Assembly: GCA_003158295.1 (NCBI GenBank)
Contig: PMIP01000016.1
Location: 210 to 45,810 of the forward strand
DNA: 45,601 nucleotides
Direction: 5' to 3'
From: Chloroflexota bacterium
Lineage (GTDB): Bacteria; Chloroflexota; Limnocylindria; Limnocylindrales; CSP1-4
In this document: positions 15,616 to 24,005 of the stretch, one piece after another
Position numbering within the stretch: the stretch's first letter is position 1
Layout of the letters: every line of letters starts with the position of its first letter
Translations under genes and position numbers: made by a program
Notes under the pieces: model-generated
Seen by the model: the letters and a program-made list of their open reading frames with translations, nothing else
Databases searched by the model: none
Told to the model about the DNA's origin: nothing

Positions 15616-15689
15616 GGAGCACGCCCTGGAAGGCGGTTCAGGAGCGCGCCTGAGACGGCGGTCTGGAGCGCGCCCTGGAAGGCGGTTCA
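15616..15689. repeat. Three tandem 24-25 bp repeats
   Basis: Units at 15616-15640, 15641-15664 and 15665-15689 all begin ggagc; the first and third are nearly identical and each contains a small hairpin (cgcc/ggcg). The last unit covers the sodX stop codon. They lie in the convergent gap between the LLM gene and sodX and may act as a two-way transcription end. Confidence 0.6.
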
Positions 15690-16181
15690 GGCGCGCGGTT
15701 CGGCTCGAGCTCGCCGCGGGCCTTGCGGGCCGCGCGGGATCAGACCGACACGTGAGGCTGGAGCGTAGCGGAACCATGCCCGCCCAACCAGCGCCTCCAA
15801 TTCCACCGGGCCGTAGCGGCGCGAGTCGATCGACGAGGCGTTGTTGTCGCCGAGCAGCCAGGCCTGTTCCGGGCCCAGGTGGAGTATCCCCGCCGAGATG
15901 CGGATGTGATCGCCCGGACCGGCGGCCACCCTCTTGATGGCCAGGAGGCCGCTCTCGGGCTCGTGGAATACGACCACGCTGCCGCGCCGCGGCCAGCGTC
16001 TCGGCGTGGGGTCAAGGAGCAGCCAATCCCCGGCGGCGAGGGCAGGAGCCATGCTCTCCTCGGCCACGGCGACGCGCCAAACGCCGCTGCGCGCGCGCCC
16101 TAACGCGTCCGCAAGAGGGGACAGCGAAACGCCGGAGGATGTACCTCCGGCGCTCGACTCGTCCGACGGCTCGAACGTCAC
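15687..16181 (-). CDS. sodX: Nickel superoxide dismutase maturation protease (S26)
   Basis: Signal-peptidase-like serine protease that trims the Ni-SOD propeptide to free the His1 ligand. 164 residues from GTG 16181, whose GTGA overlaps the sodN stop. Catalytic Ser43 in EESMAPAL and Lys83 in LLAIKRVA give the Ser-Lys dyad; GDNNASSIDSRRYGPV (111-126) is the conserved box E. There is no clear membrane helix, unlike true signal peptidase I, which fits SodX acting in the cytosol. The C-terminal ~20 residues are basic low complexity. The stop lies in a tandem repeat. Genetic coupling with sodN makes the assignment firm. Confidence 0.92.
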   Translation of the reverse strand: MTFEPSDESSAGGTSSGVSLSPLADALGRARSGVWRVAVAEESMAPALAAGDWLLLDPTPRRWPRRGSVVVFHEPESGLLAIKRVAAGPGDHIRISAGILHLGPEQAWLLGDNNASSIDSRRYGPVELEALVGRAWFRYAPASRVGLIPRGPQGPRRARAEPRA

Positions 16182-16597
16182 TTCTTGGTGGACCAGAAGA
16201 TGTCGGCATACTCCTTGACCGCGGCCTCGAGCTCGGCGGCAGCCGCGGCGTCGATGTTCTGCTTGTTCTTGCCCGCGAGCTTGAGGATCTTCCACGTTCG
16301 ATCGTGGAGATCCGGGTAACGCTCCACGTGCTCGGGCTTGAAGTAGTCGGCCCAGATGACCGCGATCTCGTGCTTCACGATCTCGGCGTGCTGCTCCTTC
16401 ACCGCGACGCAGCGGATCAACTTGTTGCGGTCGGCAAGATCGGTGGTTCCTGCCGGGATCTGGCCGATCAGCTCGACCATTCGGGCGACGGTGCGAGCGG
16501 CAAGCTCGGCAGCGTGCGGGTCGTAGATGCCGCACGGAACGTCGCAGTGTGCGTAGGCGGTTGTGGGCGGGCGAAGCCAGCCGGTTGCTCGGAACAT
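16178..16597 (-). CDS. sodN: Nickel superoxide dismutase precursor
   Basis: Converts superoxide to oxygen and hydrogen peroxide. 139 residues. The nickel hook HCDVPCGIYDP is diagnostic: His17, Cys18 and Cys22 in the precursor become His1, Cys2 and Cys6 after removal of the 16-residue propeptide. The rest is the four-helix bundle (TVARMVELIGQ, LADRNKLIRCVAVKEQHAEIVKHEI, WADYFKP, DLHDRTWKILKLAGKNKQ). AGGAG lies six bases before ATG 16597. It is followed by its protease in an overlapping pair, a standard layout in actinobacteria and cyanobacteria. Confidence 0.96.
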   Translation of the reverse strand: MFRATGWLRPPTTAYAHCDVPCGIYDPHAAELAARTVARMVELIGQIPAGTTDLADRNKLIRCVAVKEQHAEIVKHEIAVIWADYFKPEHVERYPDLHDRTWKILKLAGKNKQNIDAAAAAELEAAVKEYADIFWSTKK

Positions 16598-16944
16598 CGG
16601 TCTCCTCTCGGGAGGTCAGGCGAGGCAGGGACGAGCAGGCAGCTTCGCTGGGCCTCAGCCTCCTCCAGTGTTGGAGCCACCGCCCCTCGTGTCAAATGCG
16701 GGCCCCGGTGCGATGCGCCGGCCGCGTCCGTCACCGGCTGGCAGTCCTGTCGCCTCGTCGGTCGTGCGGGATTCTCCACGTCGTCTCCACGGGAAATCCA
16801 TAGATAGTCCGCGAAGTCTTCAGCCTGGTGTCAGGATCCAACTCGTAGATTCGTGTCAGCAGTTCCCTGCGGGGATACCGCGAGCCAGATGTACGCTGGT
16901 CGCGGGTCCACCCACCAGGCAGCCGGAGATTCGAGACCGCCCCA
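16598..16944. other. Divergent intergenic region, 347 bp
   Basis: Lies between sodN (minus) and the flavocytochrome gene (plus). No convincing gene is seen. It should hold the promoters of both, but no clear Nur- or Fur-type AT-rich palindrome is visible by eye. TAGATA near 16801-16806 and TACGCT near 16893-16898 are the only -10-like hexamers noticed. Confidence 0.4.
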
Positions 16945-18354
16945 ATGAATGGCAGTTACGTGGCCGAAACCCGGGTCAGGGCCGCGGCCCCCACCCGCAA
17001 GGTACGTCGTGTGCCGATCCCGCGCGTCTGGCCCGTCAAGGCCAGCGACTTCTACGCGCTCCTGGGCGGCAATGCGCTGCTGATCGCCGGCATGTGGATC
17101 CGCCACGGCAATCTCCGCGAGCTCACGACGCCCGCCGGCATCTTCACCGCGATCGGAGAGCTGTGCGCCCTGTACGGGACGTACCTCGTCCTGATCCAGC
17201 TGATCCTGATGTCGCGCAATCCGTGGCTCGATCAGGTATTCGGCCAGGACCGCATCACCGACGCCCACCGCTGGGTCGGGTTCGGCGCGATCTGGCTCCT
17301 GGTCTTCCACGCCATCTTCACCACGGTCGGGTTCGGGATGGGAGTGAATACCTCCCCCGTGGACGAGGCGATCGCGCTCCTGACGACGTACCCGTACGTC
17401 CTCTGGTCGGCGGCTGCGCTGGGGCTTTTCATCTTCGTGGGGGTCAGCTCGGTCAGGGCGGCACGCCGCCGAGTCTCGTACGAGACCTGGTATGCGATCC
17501 ATCTCTACACGTACCTCGCCATCGCCCTCGGCTTCCTGCACCAGATCTTCGTCGGAGTCGACTTCACCACCGATCAGCTCGCGACGCTTTACTGGATCGC
17601 GTTGTACGTGGTCGCCTTCGGCATCCTGCTGGCGTTCCGTTTCGGCCAGCCGATCGCCGTCACCTCGCGGCATCGCTTCCGCGTCGCCAACGTCGTCGAG
17701 GAGGCGCCTGGAGTCACGTCCATCTACCTGACCGGTCGCGACCTCGACCTGCTCCCGGTTCGCGCCGGCCAGTGGTTCCGCCTTCGATTCCTGACCTCCG
17801 GGGACTGGTACAAGGCGCATCCGTTCTCGATCTCGGCGGCGCCAAACGGCCGCTATCTCCGGTTCACCGTCAAGGACCTGGGCGATCACACCGGCAGGTT
17901 GCAGCGCATTCGAGTCGGTACTCAGGTGATGCTCGAAGGCCCGTATGGCGCCTTCACCGGTCTGGCTCGCAGGAAGGCCCGCGTGCTGATGATCGCGGGC
18001 GGAATCGGCATCACGCCTCTCCGGGCGCTCCTCGAGGAGTTGCCGGCATCACGGGGCAACCTGACCCTGATCTACCGCGCGAGCAGCCCCCAGGAGGTCG
18101 TCTTCCGTGAAGAGCTCGATCAGCTGGCCAGCCTCCGCGGCGCCACCGTCCACTACCTCGTGGGGCGGCGTGGATCGCGGGAGATGCCGACCGATCCGCT
18201 CGAGCCGCGAGCCCTCCGCCGCCTCGTTCCCGATCTTCACGAACGTGACATCTACATCTGCGGGCCGGCCGGGATGATGGAACGCGTCCTGAGCGGATTG
18301 CGCTGGCTGCGCATCCCGTCCGCGCAGATCCACTACGAACGGTTCTCGTTCTGA
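16945..18354 (+). CDS. Ferric-reductase-like bis-heme flavocytochrome
   Basis: 469 residues. The N-terminal half has about six membrane helices (about 38-235) with two His pairs, His108/His122 and His186/His199, spaced as in the bis-heme ferric reductase/NOX domain. The C-terminal half is a ferredoxin-NADP reductase module: FAD site HPFSIS, NAD(P) site GGIGITPLRALL and terminal CGPAGMMERV, ending in the aromatic FSF. It would move electrons from cytosolic NAD(P)H through FAD and two hemes to an acceptor outside. The next gene, an exported FMN-binding protein 20 bases downstream, is the likely acceptor. Confidence 0.9.
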   Translation: MNGSYVAETRVRAAAPTRKVRRVPIPRVWPVKASDFYALLGGNALLIAGMWIRHGNLRELTTPAGIFTAIGELCALYGTYLVLIQLILMSRNPWLDQVFGQDRITDAHRWVGFGAIWLLVFHAIFTTVGFGMGVNTSPVDEAIALLTTYPYVLWSAAALGLFIFVGVSSVRAARRRVSYETWYAIHLYTYLAIALGFLHQIFVGVDFTTDQLATLYWIALYVVAFGILLAFRFGQPIAVTSRHRFRVANVVEEAPGVTSIYLTGRDLDLLPVRAGQWFRLRFLTSGDWYKAHPFSISAAPNGRYLRFTVKDLGDHTGRLQRIRVGTQVMLEGPYGAFTGLARRKARVLMIAGGIGITPLRALLEELPASRGNLTLIYRASSPQEVVFREELDQLASLRGATVHYLVGRRGSREMPTDPLEPRALRRLVPDLHERDIYICGPAGMMERVLSGLRWLRIPSAQIHYERFSF

Positions 18355-18374
18355 AGCCGAGGAGAGATAGAAGA

Positions 18375-18845
18375 ATGCCAATGAGAGCCGTAATCGGCAC
18401 CTTCCTGACAGCCGTCGCGCTGGCCCTGCTCTTGAGCTTCAAGACGCCGGCCACAGCCGGACTCAGCGCTCCTGCGGCCGTGAACGGCCCGGCCGGCTCC
18501 CCGGCGGCGGCCGGTTCCCCGGCGGCGGGCGGCGTGCCGGCGGCGGGCAGCACTCCGGCGCCGAAGGGTTCATACACCGGTCAGCTGACCGGCTCCACCG
18601 TCCAGACCCCGTTCGGTAACGTCCAGGTGCAGGTAACCCTGCAGGGCGGGAAGATAACCGACGTCCAGACATTGCAGCTCCCCAGCGGCGGGCACTCGTC
18701 GCAGGTCAGCCGGTACGCCGCGCCGCAGCTGCGCAGTGAGGTCCTCCAGGCTCAGAGCGCCCAGGTGGACAGTGTCAGCGGCGCCACGTACACCAGCCAG
18801 GCTTATCAGCAATCCCTTCAGTCGGCCCTGGATCAGGCCGCCTAG
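18375..18845 (+). CDS. Exported FMN-binding (flavinylated) protein
   Basis: 156 residues with an N-terminal signal or anchor helix (5-21), an Ala/Gly/Pro/Ser linker (25-63), and one FMN_bind domain (about 66-154). DSVSGAT (132-138) matches the DxxSGAT flavinylation motif; Thr138 would carry FMN by a phosphoester bond. The ribosome site GAGGAGA precedes ATG 18375. It directly follows the flavocytochrome gene. Such pairs act in extracytosolic electron transfer. The FMN transferase ApbE needed for attachment is not encoded nearby, so it must be elsewhere if this is real flavinylation. Confidence 0.88.
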   Translation: MPMRAVIGTFLTAVALALLLSFKTPATAGLSAPAAVNGPAGSPAAAGSPAAGGVPAAGSTPAPKGSYTGQLTGSTVQTPFGNVQVQVTLQGGKITDVQTLQLPSGGHSSQVSRYAAPQLRSEVLQAQSAQVDSVSGATYTSQAYQQSLQSALDQAA

Positions 18846-18959
18846 CAGGCGGTTGCCGCCCGGCAGCATCAACCCGCGGCGGCGCGGCACAGTCGGGATC
18901 GGCGAGACTGTGGGTGCGGCGCGAACTCGTCCGCACGCCACAAGACCTTCCCGTCAAGC

Positions 18960-18965
18960 TATGAT
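18960..18965 (+). promoter_or_regulatory. -10 element TATGAT, leaderless start
   Basis: TATGAT ends seven bases before GTG 18973. Transcription would begin at about the start codon. No good -35 TTGACA-like hexamer is seen at the normal distance. Confidence 0.5.
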
Positions 18966-18972
18966 CTGAGAC

Positions 18973-19965
18973 GTGATTGAGGAGACGCCAGCACCGTTCG
19001 ACGGGGGCCCGAGCGCCTGTCCGTTCGTCGCCTTTGAGGAAGATCGCGATCACAGGTCGAGCGTCCCCGACCCCCGCCATCGCTGTTTCGCGGCGGCCGA
19101 ACCGGAGCCGCGTGCCTTCCCTCATCAGGAGCGTTACTGCCTGGCCGCGGACTTCCCCCAGTGCCCGATCTTCCTCGACTGGGCACGACAGGAAGCCGCC
19201 GGGGTCACGAAGCCGGGCGCCGCGTCGGCAACGGGGACGACGATCGGGCCGGAAGGCACCGGCATTGCCGCCGCCGGGGCAGCCGGAGAGGAGGAAGTCA
19301 CGCCGCCCTTCCTCGCCGGGCGTTCCCGGCCCACTCCGGGTGCGGCAGTGGCCGCCACGGCGCCACGGTCGGTTGAGGCGGGAGCCGGCCTATGGAGCTA
19401 CGAGGGCGAGACCAAGCGCGCCTCATCTCCGTCCGCTCCGGTAGCCCCTTCATCGCTGGGGACCCCGGCCGTGGCGATGGCTCGACGGGGACCGAGTCAC
19501 CCCGGCTGGGAGAATCCTCCGCGCCTCGAGAGCTTTCCGAGGCTTCGGAGCCGTGACGATCGGCGCGCCAATCAGCCGCTGTTGATGTTCGCCGTCGCGA
19601 TCTCGATTCTCATGGTCGCTCTGATCGCCTTGCCCGTCATCTTGAGCCAGAAGGGCACGACGGCCGTCGTCAGCCCCGGCTCGCTGCCGCCCGCTTCGGG
19701 CGCCTCTCAAACCGGTTCGAGCCCGAACCCCTCGGCGTCCCAGCCCGCCACGCCCCTGCCCTCGGGCGCCTGCCCGGGCCAGATCCATCGCGTCGTCTCC
19801 GGCGACTCTCTGGCCGGCATCGCCGGCGGCAACGGCTTGCAGATATGGGAGATCATCGCCGCCAACCCGAGCGTGGCTCCGCGCCCCGACCACCTGGAGA
19901 TCGGCTGGAGGATTTGCGTCCCGCCGGCCGGTTTCGAGCCGACCCCGGCGCCGTCGTCCTCGTAG
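18973..19965 (+). CDS. LysM membrane protein with N-terminal Cys-rich domain
   Basis: 330 residues. The N-terminus (1-68) carries a four-Cys pattern: SACPFVAFEED, HRCFAAAEPEP, HQERYCLAADFPQCPIF (Cys16, 38, 56, 64), probably a small metal-binding module in the cytosol. A long Ala/Gly/Glu-rich region follows (75-168), then the juxtamembrane block RRGPSHPGWENPP and PRLRSRDDRR (171-198), one membrane helix (about 202-225), a Ser/Pro linker and a C-terminal LysM domain (about 270-317: HRVVSGDSLAGIAGGNG, EIIAANPSV, LEIGWRICVP). Two Cys in the LysM (267, 315) could form a disulfide. It is a larger relative of the 7948-8658 protein and suggests a cell-wall-linked sensor or scaffold. Confidence 0.85.
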   Translation: MIEETPAPFDGGPSACPFVAFEEDRDHRSSVPDPRHRCFAAAEPEPRAFPHQERYCLAADFPQCPIFLDWARQEAAGVTKPGAASATGTTIGPEGTGIAAAGAAGEEEVTPPFLAGRSRPTPGAAVAATAPRSVEAGAGLWSYEGETKRASSPSAPVAPSSLGTPAVAMARRGPSHPGWENPPRLESFPRLRSRDDRRANQPLLMFAVAISILMVALIALPVILSQKGTTAVVSPGSLPPASGASQTGSSPNPSASQPATPLPSGACPGQIHRVVSGDSLAGIAGGNGLQIWEIIAANPSVAPRPDHLEIGWRICVPPAGFEPTPAPSSS

Positions 19966-20063
19966 AGACCTGGTTCTGAGCGCGATCGCCGCAGGCGAAA
20001 CCGATCCCCGTCATGCTCAGATTGATCCCCTCAGCCCCGCCGTGGGCGCCGCGGGTGCCGCGA

Positions 20064-20393
20064 TCAGCGCGGCGTGAGGTTGATCGCCGTGATCTTGCCC
20101 GTTTCCACGCGGAAACTGGCGTCCAATTCCTGCGTCGGCGCACCGGGACGGACCACGAGCAGAGTGGCCTGGTAGGTGTTGCCCATGTCGCGCACGTCGC
20201 CCGGGATCATCCGGAAGCCCGGTTCCGCGCGCAGGAACCAGCCGCCCACCTCTCGCAGGCCGCGCAGGGTGCGAGCGTTGCCGCCGATGTGGACGCGCAA
20301 CTCCGCCTTCTCGTCCATCAGCGCCACGGCAGCCTCGCGGTTGCCGGCATTCAGCAGGTCGAAGAACTCTTCCATAGTGTCGACTGCGCCCAT
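20064..20393 (-). CDS. NTF2/SnoaL-like protein
   Basis: 109 residues from ATG 20393. The alpha+beta NTF2-like pattern is clear: EEFFDLLNAGNREAAVALMDEKAELRVH, a middle helix GLREVGGWF, then strands TYQATLLVVRP and ASFRVETGKITAIN. The family includes small-ligand enzymes and binding proteins; no catalytic pair is certain. A frame extension upstream would read Arg-rich sequence that is the antisense of neighbouring DNA, so it was rejected. TACACT at 20400-20405 lies six bases upstream. Confidence 0.82.
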   Translation of the reverse strand: MGAVDTMEEFFDLLNAGNREAAVALMDEKAELRVHIGGNARTLRGLREVGGWFLRAEPGFRMIPGDVRDMGNTYQATLLVVRPGAPTQELDASFRVETGKITAINLTPR

Positions 20394-20399
20394 GGCGCG

Positions 20400-20405
20400 A
20401 GTGTA
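20400..20405 (-). promoter_or_regulatory. -10 element TACACT, leaderless start
   Basis: TACACT (minus strand) is six bases before ATG 20393. It fits the TAnnnT consensus and the spacing of leaderless genes. Confidence 0.5.
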
Positions 20406-20488
20406 GCGGACCGGGAGGATCGCACGTCGGCCTTCAGACCTCGCATGCTGGTGCCATCCCAGCCGATCTTGCCGGCATCCGGCAGGAC

Positions 20489-22324
20489 TCAGAAGCCGCC
20501 GCCTGCGCCTCCGCCCCCTCCTCCGCCTCCGCCGCCGAAGCCGCCGCCGCTGAAGGTGCTTCCACCCGAACTGCTGCCGCTGCTTGGGGTGTATGGCGGC
20601 GAGGCGTGAGTGATCGACCCGAGCGCAGCCATGAGCGCTCCTGGATCGGGTATGCGTGAGGCAGAGAAGAGGCCGCCCTGGCCGGGCGAGCTGATCAGGC
20701 TGCCCTCCGAGGAGCGGGTGCTCACGAGCCACCAGGATGGATGCCAGACCGGCGCTGTGGGTTGCAGGTCATCCCACTTGCCGAATGAGCGGGCCATCAG
20801 CCCCTCGATCCCGCTGTCCAGGCCGAAGGCGATGCCCCAGGCCATAGTCTCGTCCGGCGTCGTAACCCAGGGCAAGGGCCGTTTCTCAACGACTTCGCCC
20901 ATCGAGTGGGCCTCGGCAAGGGTCCGGTCCATCGTTCGTCGATAGGCCGCGAGCATGGCGTACAACATGGCTCCCTGGCCGGTACGGGCAGGCATGAACC
21001 TCGCCACCACCAGGGTCACGACCCCGGCCACCCCCAGCGCAACCGCGACGGAGAGAAGCCCGCTGGCCTCGAGCAGGAACCAGAAGGCGGCCACGAAGCC
21101 TGCCGCCACGATCTCGAGCCCACCGATCTCATGCCATCGAAAGAGGACGTCGCTCGGCTTGGCGGTCAACCAGCCCCGCTCCACCGCGGCGATCTCCAGC
21201 CGGTCGCGGAACTGGTCGAACGCCGGGCCGAGCTCGTAGAGCCGGGCCGGGCTGATGTAGCCGTGATGGCTCCGAGATTGCTCGTCGACGGCCTGGCAAA
21301 CGGCGGCTTCGGGCCCGGGCAGCGCTTCCTTGCCGGGGCCGAGGAAACGGACGCCCGTCCGGGTCGAGTCGTCGGGACCGGCCGAGTCCGAATCGGAGTC
21401 CTCCGCGCCACTCGCGCGTACCTCGAAGGCAATGCATCCGCGCGCCGCCAGATCGACCACGCCCGCCGTGACTGTGCGATCCGTCGCCTTGTCGGCCAGC
21501 AAGACCGTGGCCATCGCCGGCGTAAGGTCCGGCGGCGGCGCCGCCATTAGGATCGAGGTGTCGTCGATGTAGACAGGGTCGCGTCCGTGGCGGAGCCAGG
21601 CAAAGATGACGTAGATGATGAGGAGCAGACCGAGCAGCAGCCCGGCCAGGGCGACCACGGCGTTGATCTGGCGGCCCTGTTCCAGAGTCGCAGCGTGCTC
21701 GGGCGTCGCGTTGGCGTCGATGTCATGCAGAGCCACGAGAAGCCCGCCATCGAGATCGCCGTCAGCGAGAAGAGGCTTCATGTCCTCCTCGAAGACGGCC
21801 TGGCGATCGGAGTCGCTGAGGAAGGCGGCCCGGTAGCCGCTGCCGGCATAGAGCGAGACCTGACCGTGCCGGAGATTGGTCTGCATATCGAAGAGGATGA
21901 CCAGGCCGTCATCAAAGCCTTTGCGGCCAACGCCCCACTGGTTCATCAACGCCAGTGCATCGGCATTTGCCTTGTCGAGGTCGTCGCTCGCCGGCTTGAC
22001 CTGGGTGTAAACGGCGACCTGGGCGCCGGTCCGGATCTCGATGCCGGAGATGATCGACCTGGCCTCCGCGATGGTCTCTGACGAGAAGATGCCGGCGTAG
22101 TCGTAGACGCGCTCCCCGGTGACCGCGTCCGGATAGGGTGGACCGGCCGGCGGCGTGGCCGCTGCGGCAACTCCGGCCACGGCCAGCCATACGCCGAGGA
22201 GGGCTCCGGTCAGGCCAACGGCGACTCGCCGGATCCGACGATCGAGGGCCGATGGGGCCGCCGCCGGCCTCGCGATGGAAGACACGGTCCGGGGTGCGCG
22301 CGCGAGCCTCTCGTCCGTGCCCAC
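20489..22324 (-). CDS. TPM-domain/DUF2207-like membrane protein, second copy
   Basis: 611 residues from GTG 22324, one base after the stop of the upstream paralog; an ATG at 22387 would overlap that gene's Gly-rich tail and seems less likely. A membrane helix near the N-terminus (about 30-55) precedes a TPM domain: YDYAGIFSSETIAEARSII, GAQVAVYTQVKP, VGRKGFDDGLVILFDM, RHGQVSLYAGSGYRAAFL. Further membrane helices occur near 225-250 and around 420-445. The C-terminal cytosolic part contains MLYAMLAAYRRTM and AMAWGIAFGLDSGI, as in DUF2207. The chain ends in a Ser- and Gly-rich tail, GGFGGGGGGGGGGAGGGF. TPM proteins act outside the membrane, in some cases on photosystem or protein-quality control. 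This is a tandem copy of the next gene. Confidence 0.85.
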   Translation of the reverse strand: MGTDERLARAPRTVSSIARPAAAPSALDRRIRRVAVGLTGALLGVWLAVAGVAAAATPPAGPPYPDAVTGERVYDYAGIFSSETIAEARSIISGIEIRTGAQVAVYTQVKPASDDLDKANADALALMNQWGVGRKGFDDGLVILFDMQTNLRHGQVSLYAGSGYRAAFLSDSDRQAVFEEDMKPLLADGDLDGGLLVALHDIDANATPEHAATLEQGRQINAVVALAGLLLGLLLIIYVIFAWLRHGRDPVYIDDTSILMAAPPPDLTPAMATVLLADKATDRTVTAGVVDLAARGCIAFEVRASGAEDSDSDSAGPDDSTRTGVRFLGPGKEALPGPEAAVCQAVDEQSRSHHGYISPARLYELGPAFDQFRDRLEIAAVERGWLTAKPSDVLFRWHEIGGLEIVAAGFVAAFWFLLEASGLLSVAVALGVAGVVTLVVARFMPARTGQGAMLYAMLAAYRRTMDRTLAEAHSMGEVVEKRPLPWVTTPDETMAWGIAFGLDSGIEGLMARSFGKWDDLQPTAPVWHPSWWLVSTRSSEGSLISSPGQGGLFSASRIPDPGALMAALGSITHASPPYTPSSGSSSGGSTFSGGGFGGGGGGGGGGAGGGF

Positions 22325-22325
22325 G

Positions 22326-24005
22326 TCAGAAGCCTCCGCCGGCGCCGCCGCCTCCTCCGCCTCCGCCACCGCCGAAGCCACCGCCACCCGAGTGGGATGT
22401 CGAGGCGCCGATCGAGCCGATCGCAGACATCATCGATCCGACGTTCGGGATGGCACTCGCCGAGAAGGCTCCGCCGGCGGATGCCCCTCCCCCTCCGCCG
22501 GCCAACGACGTCCCGCCGACTGGGACCCACCACATCGGGTACCAGCCGGCGGCTCGACCTGTGGCCGCGGACGTCTCGACACTCCGCCGCAGGACCCCAT
22601 CGATCTCAGCGTTCAGCCCAAACGCGACGCCCCAGGCCATGGCTTCGTCGGGCGTGGAGACCCACGGCAGGGCCTTGCTCGCCACGACCTGGTCCATCGT
22701 CTGAGCCTGGGCCATGGTGTACTGGAGGGTCCTCCGGTAGGCCGCGAGCATGGCCCGAAGCATCGCCCCGAGCTGGGTACGGGACGGCATGAACCACGCC
22801 GTGACGCCGGTTATCGCCGCCGCGACGATCAGGGCGGCGCCGCCCAGCAGCCCGCCGCTCGCCTCGACGCTGAGCGTCCAGAAGATGAGCGGGGCTGCCG
22901 CCAATCCCTCGGCGACGGCGACCACGATCCAGAGGCCGACTACCCTCGATGGCTTGCCGGCCAGCCAACCCTTCTGGACCGAGAGCGCCTCCAGATCGCT
23001 CTTGAGCGTGCTCACCGAGGTCGCAAGCTGTGGCATGGACTCCGTCTCGACGAATCCGTCCGGCCCCACCCATGTGCAGATGGCCGAGTACAGGCCCGCT
23101 TCCGGAGTGCCGATCGTGGCCGTCTTGCCGGTCACCCCCACCGTCGTCTTCTTAGCGAGGAACGCCGTTTCCTGGCGAAACTGGATCAGGCCGCGGGCAG
23201 CCAGGTCGACCATGGCCGCCGAGACGGTCCGGCTCGACGTCCGGTCGTCCATGAGAAGCGTGGCCATTGCCGGCGTGAGGCCGTCCGGCGGCGCGGGCAT
23301 GAGGACGGATTTGTCGTCCACGTAGATCGGGTCGCGCCCGTGGGTGTACCAGCGGATGAGCACAAACGCGACGAGCCAGATTGACAGGACGAGGGCTCCC
23401 AGGCCCACTATGGCGTTGAGGATTCGAGCCCGATTGAGCTGGTCGGCATGCGCCGGCGTCGCGGCAGCGTCGATGCCGTTGATGGCGGCCTTCAGTGCCC
23501 CGTCGAAGTCTCCGGCCTTGAGCAGCGGCATCATGTCGTCGTCGAAGATCGACTGGCGATCCGAGTCGGTCAGGAACGCGGACCGGAAACCGCTGCCGGC
23601 ATACAGGCTCACCTGGCCATGCTGGCGGTTGTCCTGCATGTCGAAGAGGATTACCAGCCCGTCGTCGAAGCCCTTTCGACCAACGCCCCACTGGTCCATC
23701 AGGGCCCGCGCGTCGGTGTTGGCCTTGTCGAGCGTGTCGCTCTGCGGCTTGACCTGGGTGTAGACCGCGACCTGGGCGCCGGTCCGCTGCTCGATCGCCA
23801 GAATCGTCTGCTCAGTCTGCGAGATCGCGGCCGACGAGAAGATGCCGGCGTAGTCGTACACGCGGATGCCGGTCACGGCGTCCGGATAGGGTGGGCCGGC
23901 CGGCGGCGCGGTCGTCGCGGCCGCGGCGATCGAGGCGATAGCCAGCCACGTCCCGACGGCCACTGCCGCGAAGCCGATGGCCACGAGTCTCCCGCGTGCC
24001 CTCAT
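22326..24005 (-). CDS. TPM-domain/DUF2207-like membrane protein, first copy
   Basis: 559 residues from ATG 24005, whose ATGA overlaps the stop of the metF fusion. A signal or anchor helix (about 7-30) is followed by the TPM domain: RVYDYAGIFSSAAISQTEQTI, GAQVAVYTQVKP, VGRKGFDDGLVILFDM, GSGFRSAFLTDSDR. Membrane helices lie near 205-225 and two around 350-400. The cytosolic end has AMLAAYRRTLQYTMAQAQTM and DEAMAWGVAFGLN, then a Gly tail identical in its last 18 residues to the second copy. The order of parts matches DUF2207 proteins, with the outside domain replaced by TPM. Function is unknown. Confidence 0.85.
   Translation of the reverse strand: MRARGRLVAIGFAAVAVGTWLAIASIAAAATTAPPAGPPYPDAVTGIRVYDYAGIFSSAAISQTEQTILAIEQRTGAQVAVYTQVKPQSDTLDKANTDARALMDQWGVGRKGFDDGLVILFDMQDNRQHGQVSLYAGSGFRSAFLTDSDRQSIFDDDMMPLLKAGDFDGALKAAINGIDAAATPAHADQLNRARILNAIVGLGALVLSIWLVAFVLIRWYTHGRDPIYVDDKSVLMPAPPDGLTPAMATLLMDDRTSSRTVSAAMVDLAARGLIQFRQETAFLAKKTTVGVTGKTATIGTPEAGLYSAICTWVGPDGFVETESMPQLATSVSTLKSDLEALSVQKGWLAGKPSRVVGLWIVVAVAEGLAAAPLIFWTLSVEASGGLLGGAALIVAAAITGVTAWFMPSRTQLGAMLRAMLAAYRRTLQYTMAQAQTMDQVVASKALPWVSTPDEAMAWGVAFGLNAEIDGVLRRSVETSAATGRAAGWYPMWWVPVGGTSLAGGGGGASAGGAFSASAIPNVGSMMSAIGSIGASTSHSGGGGFGGGGGGGGGGAGGGF

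Noticed and set aside
15616-15689. Possible CRISPR array
   Set aside because: Units of 24-25 bp abut with no spacers, only three copies, and no cas genes are nearby.
20394-20732. N-terminal extension of the NTF2-like protein
   Set aside because: The extension is Arg-rich sequence that overlaps the TPM gene in another frame; a TACACT box and ATG 20393 give a better start.
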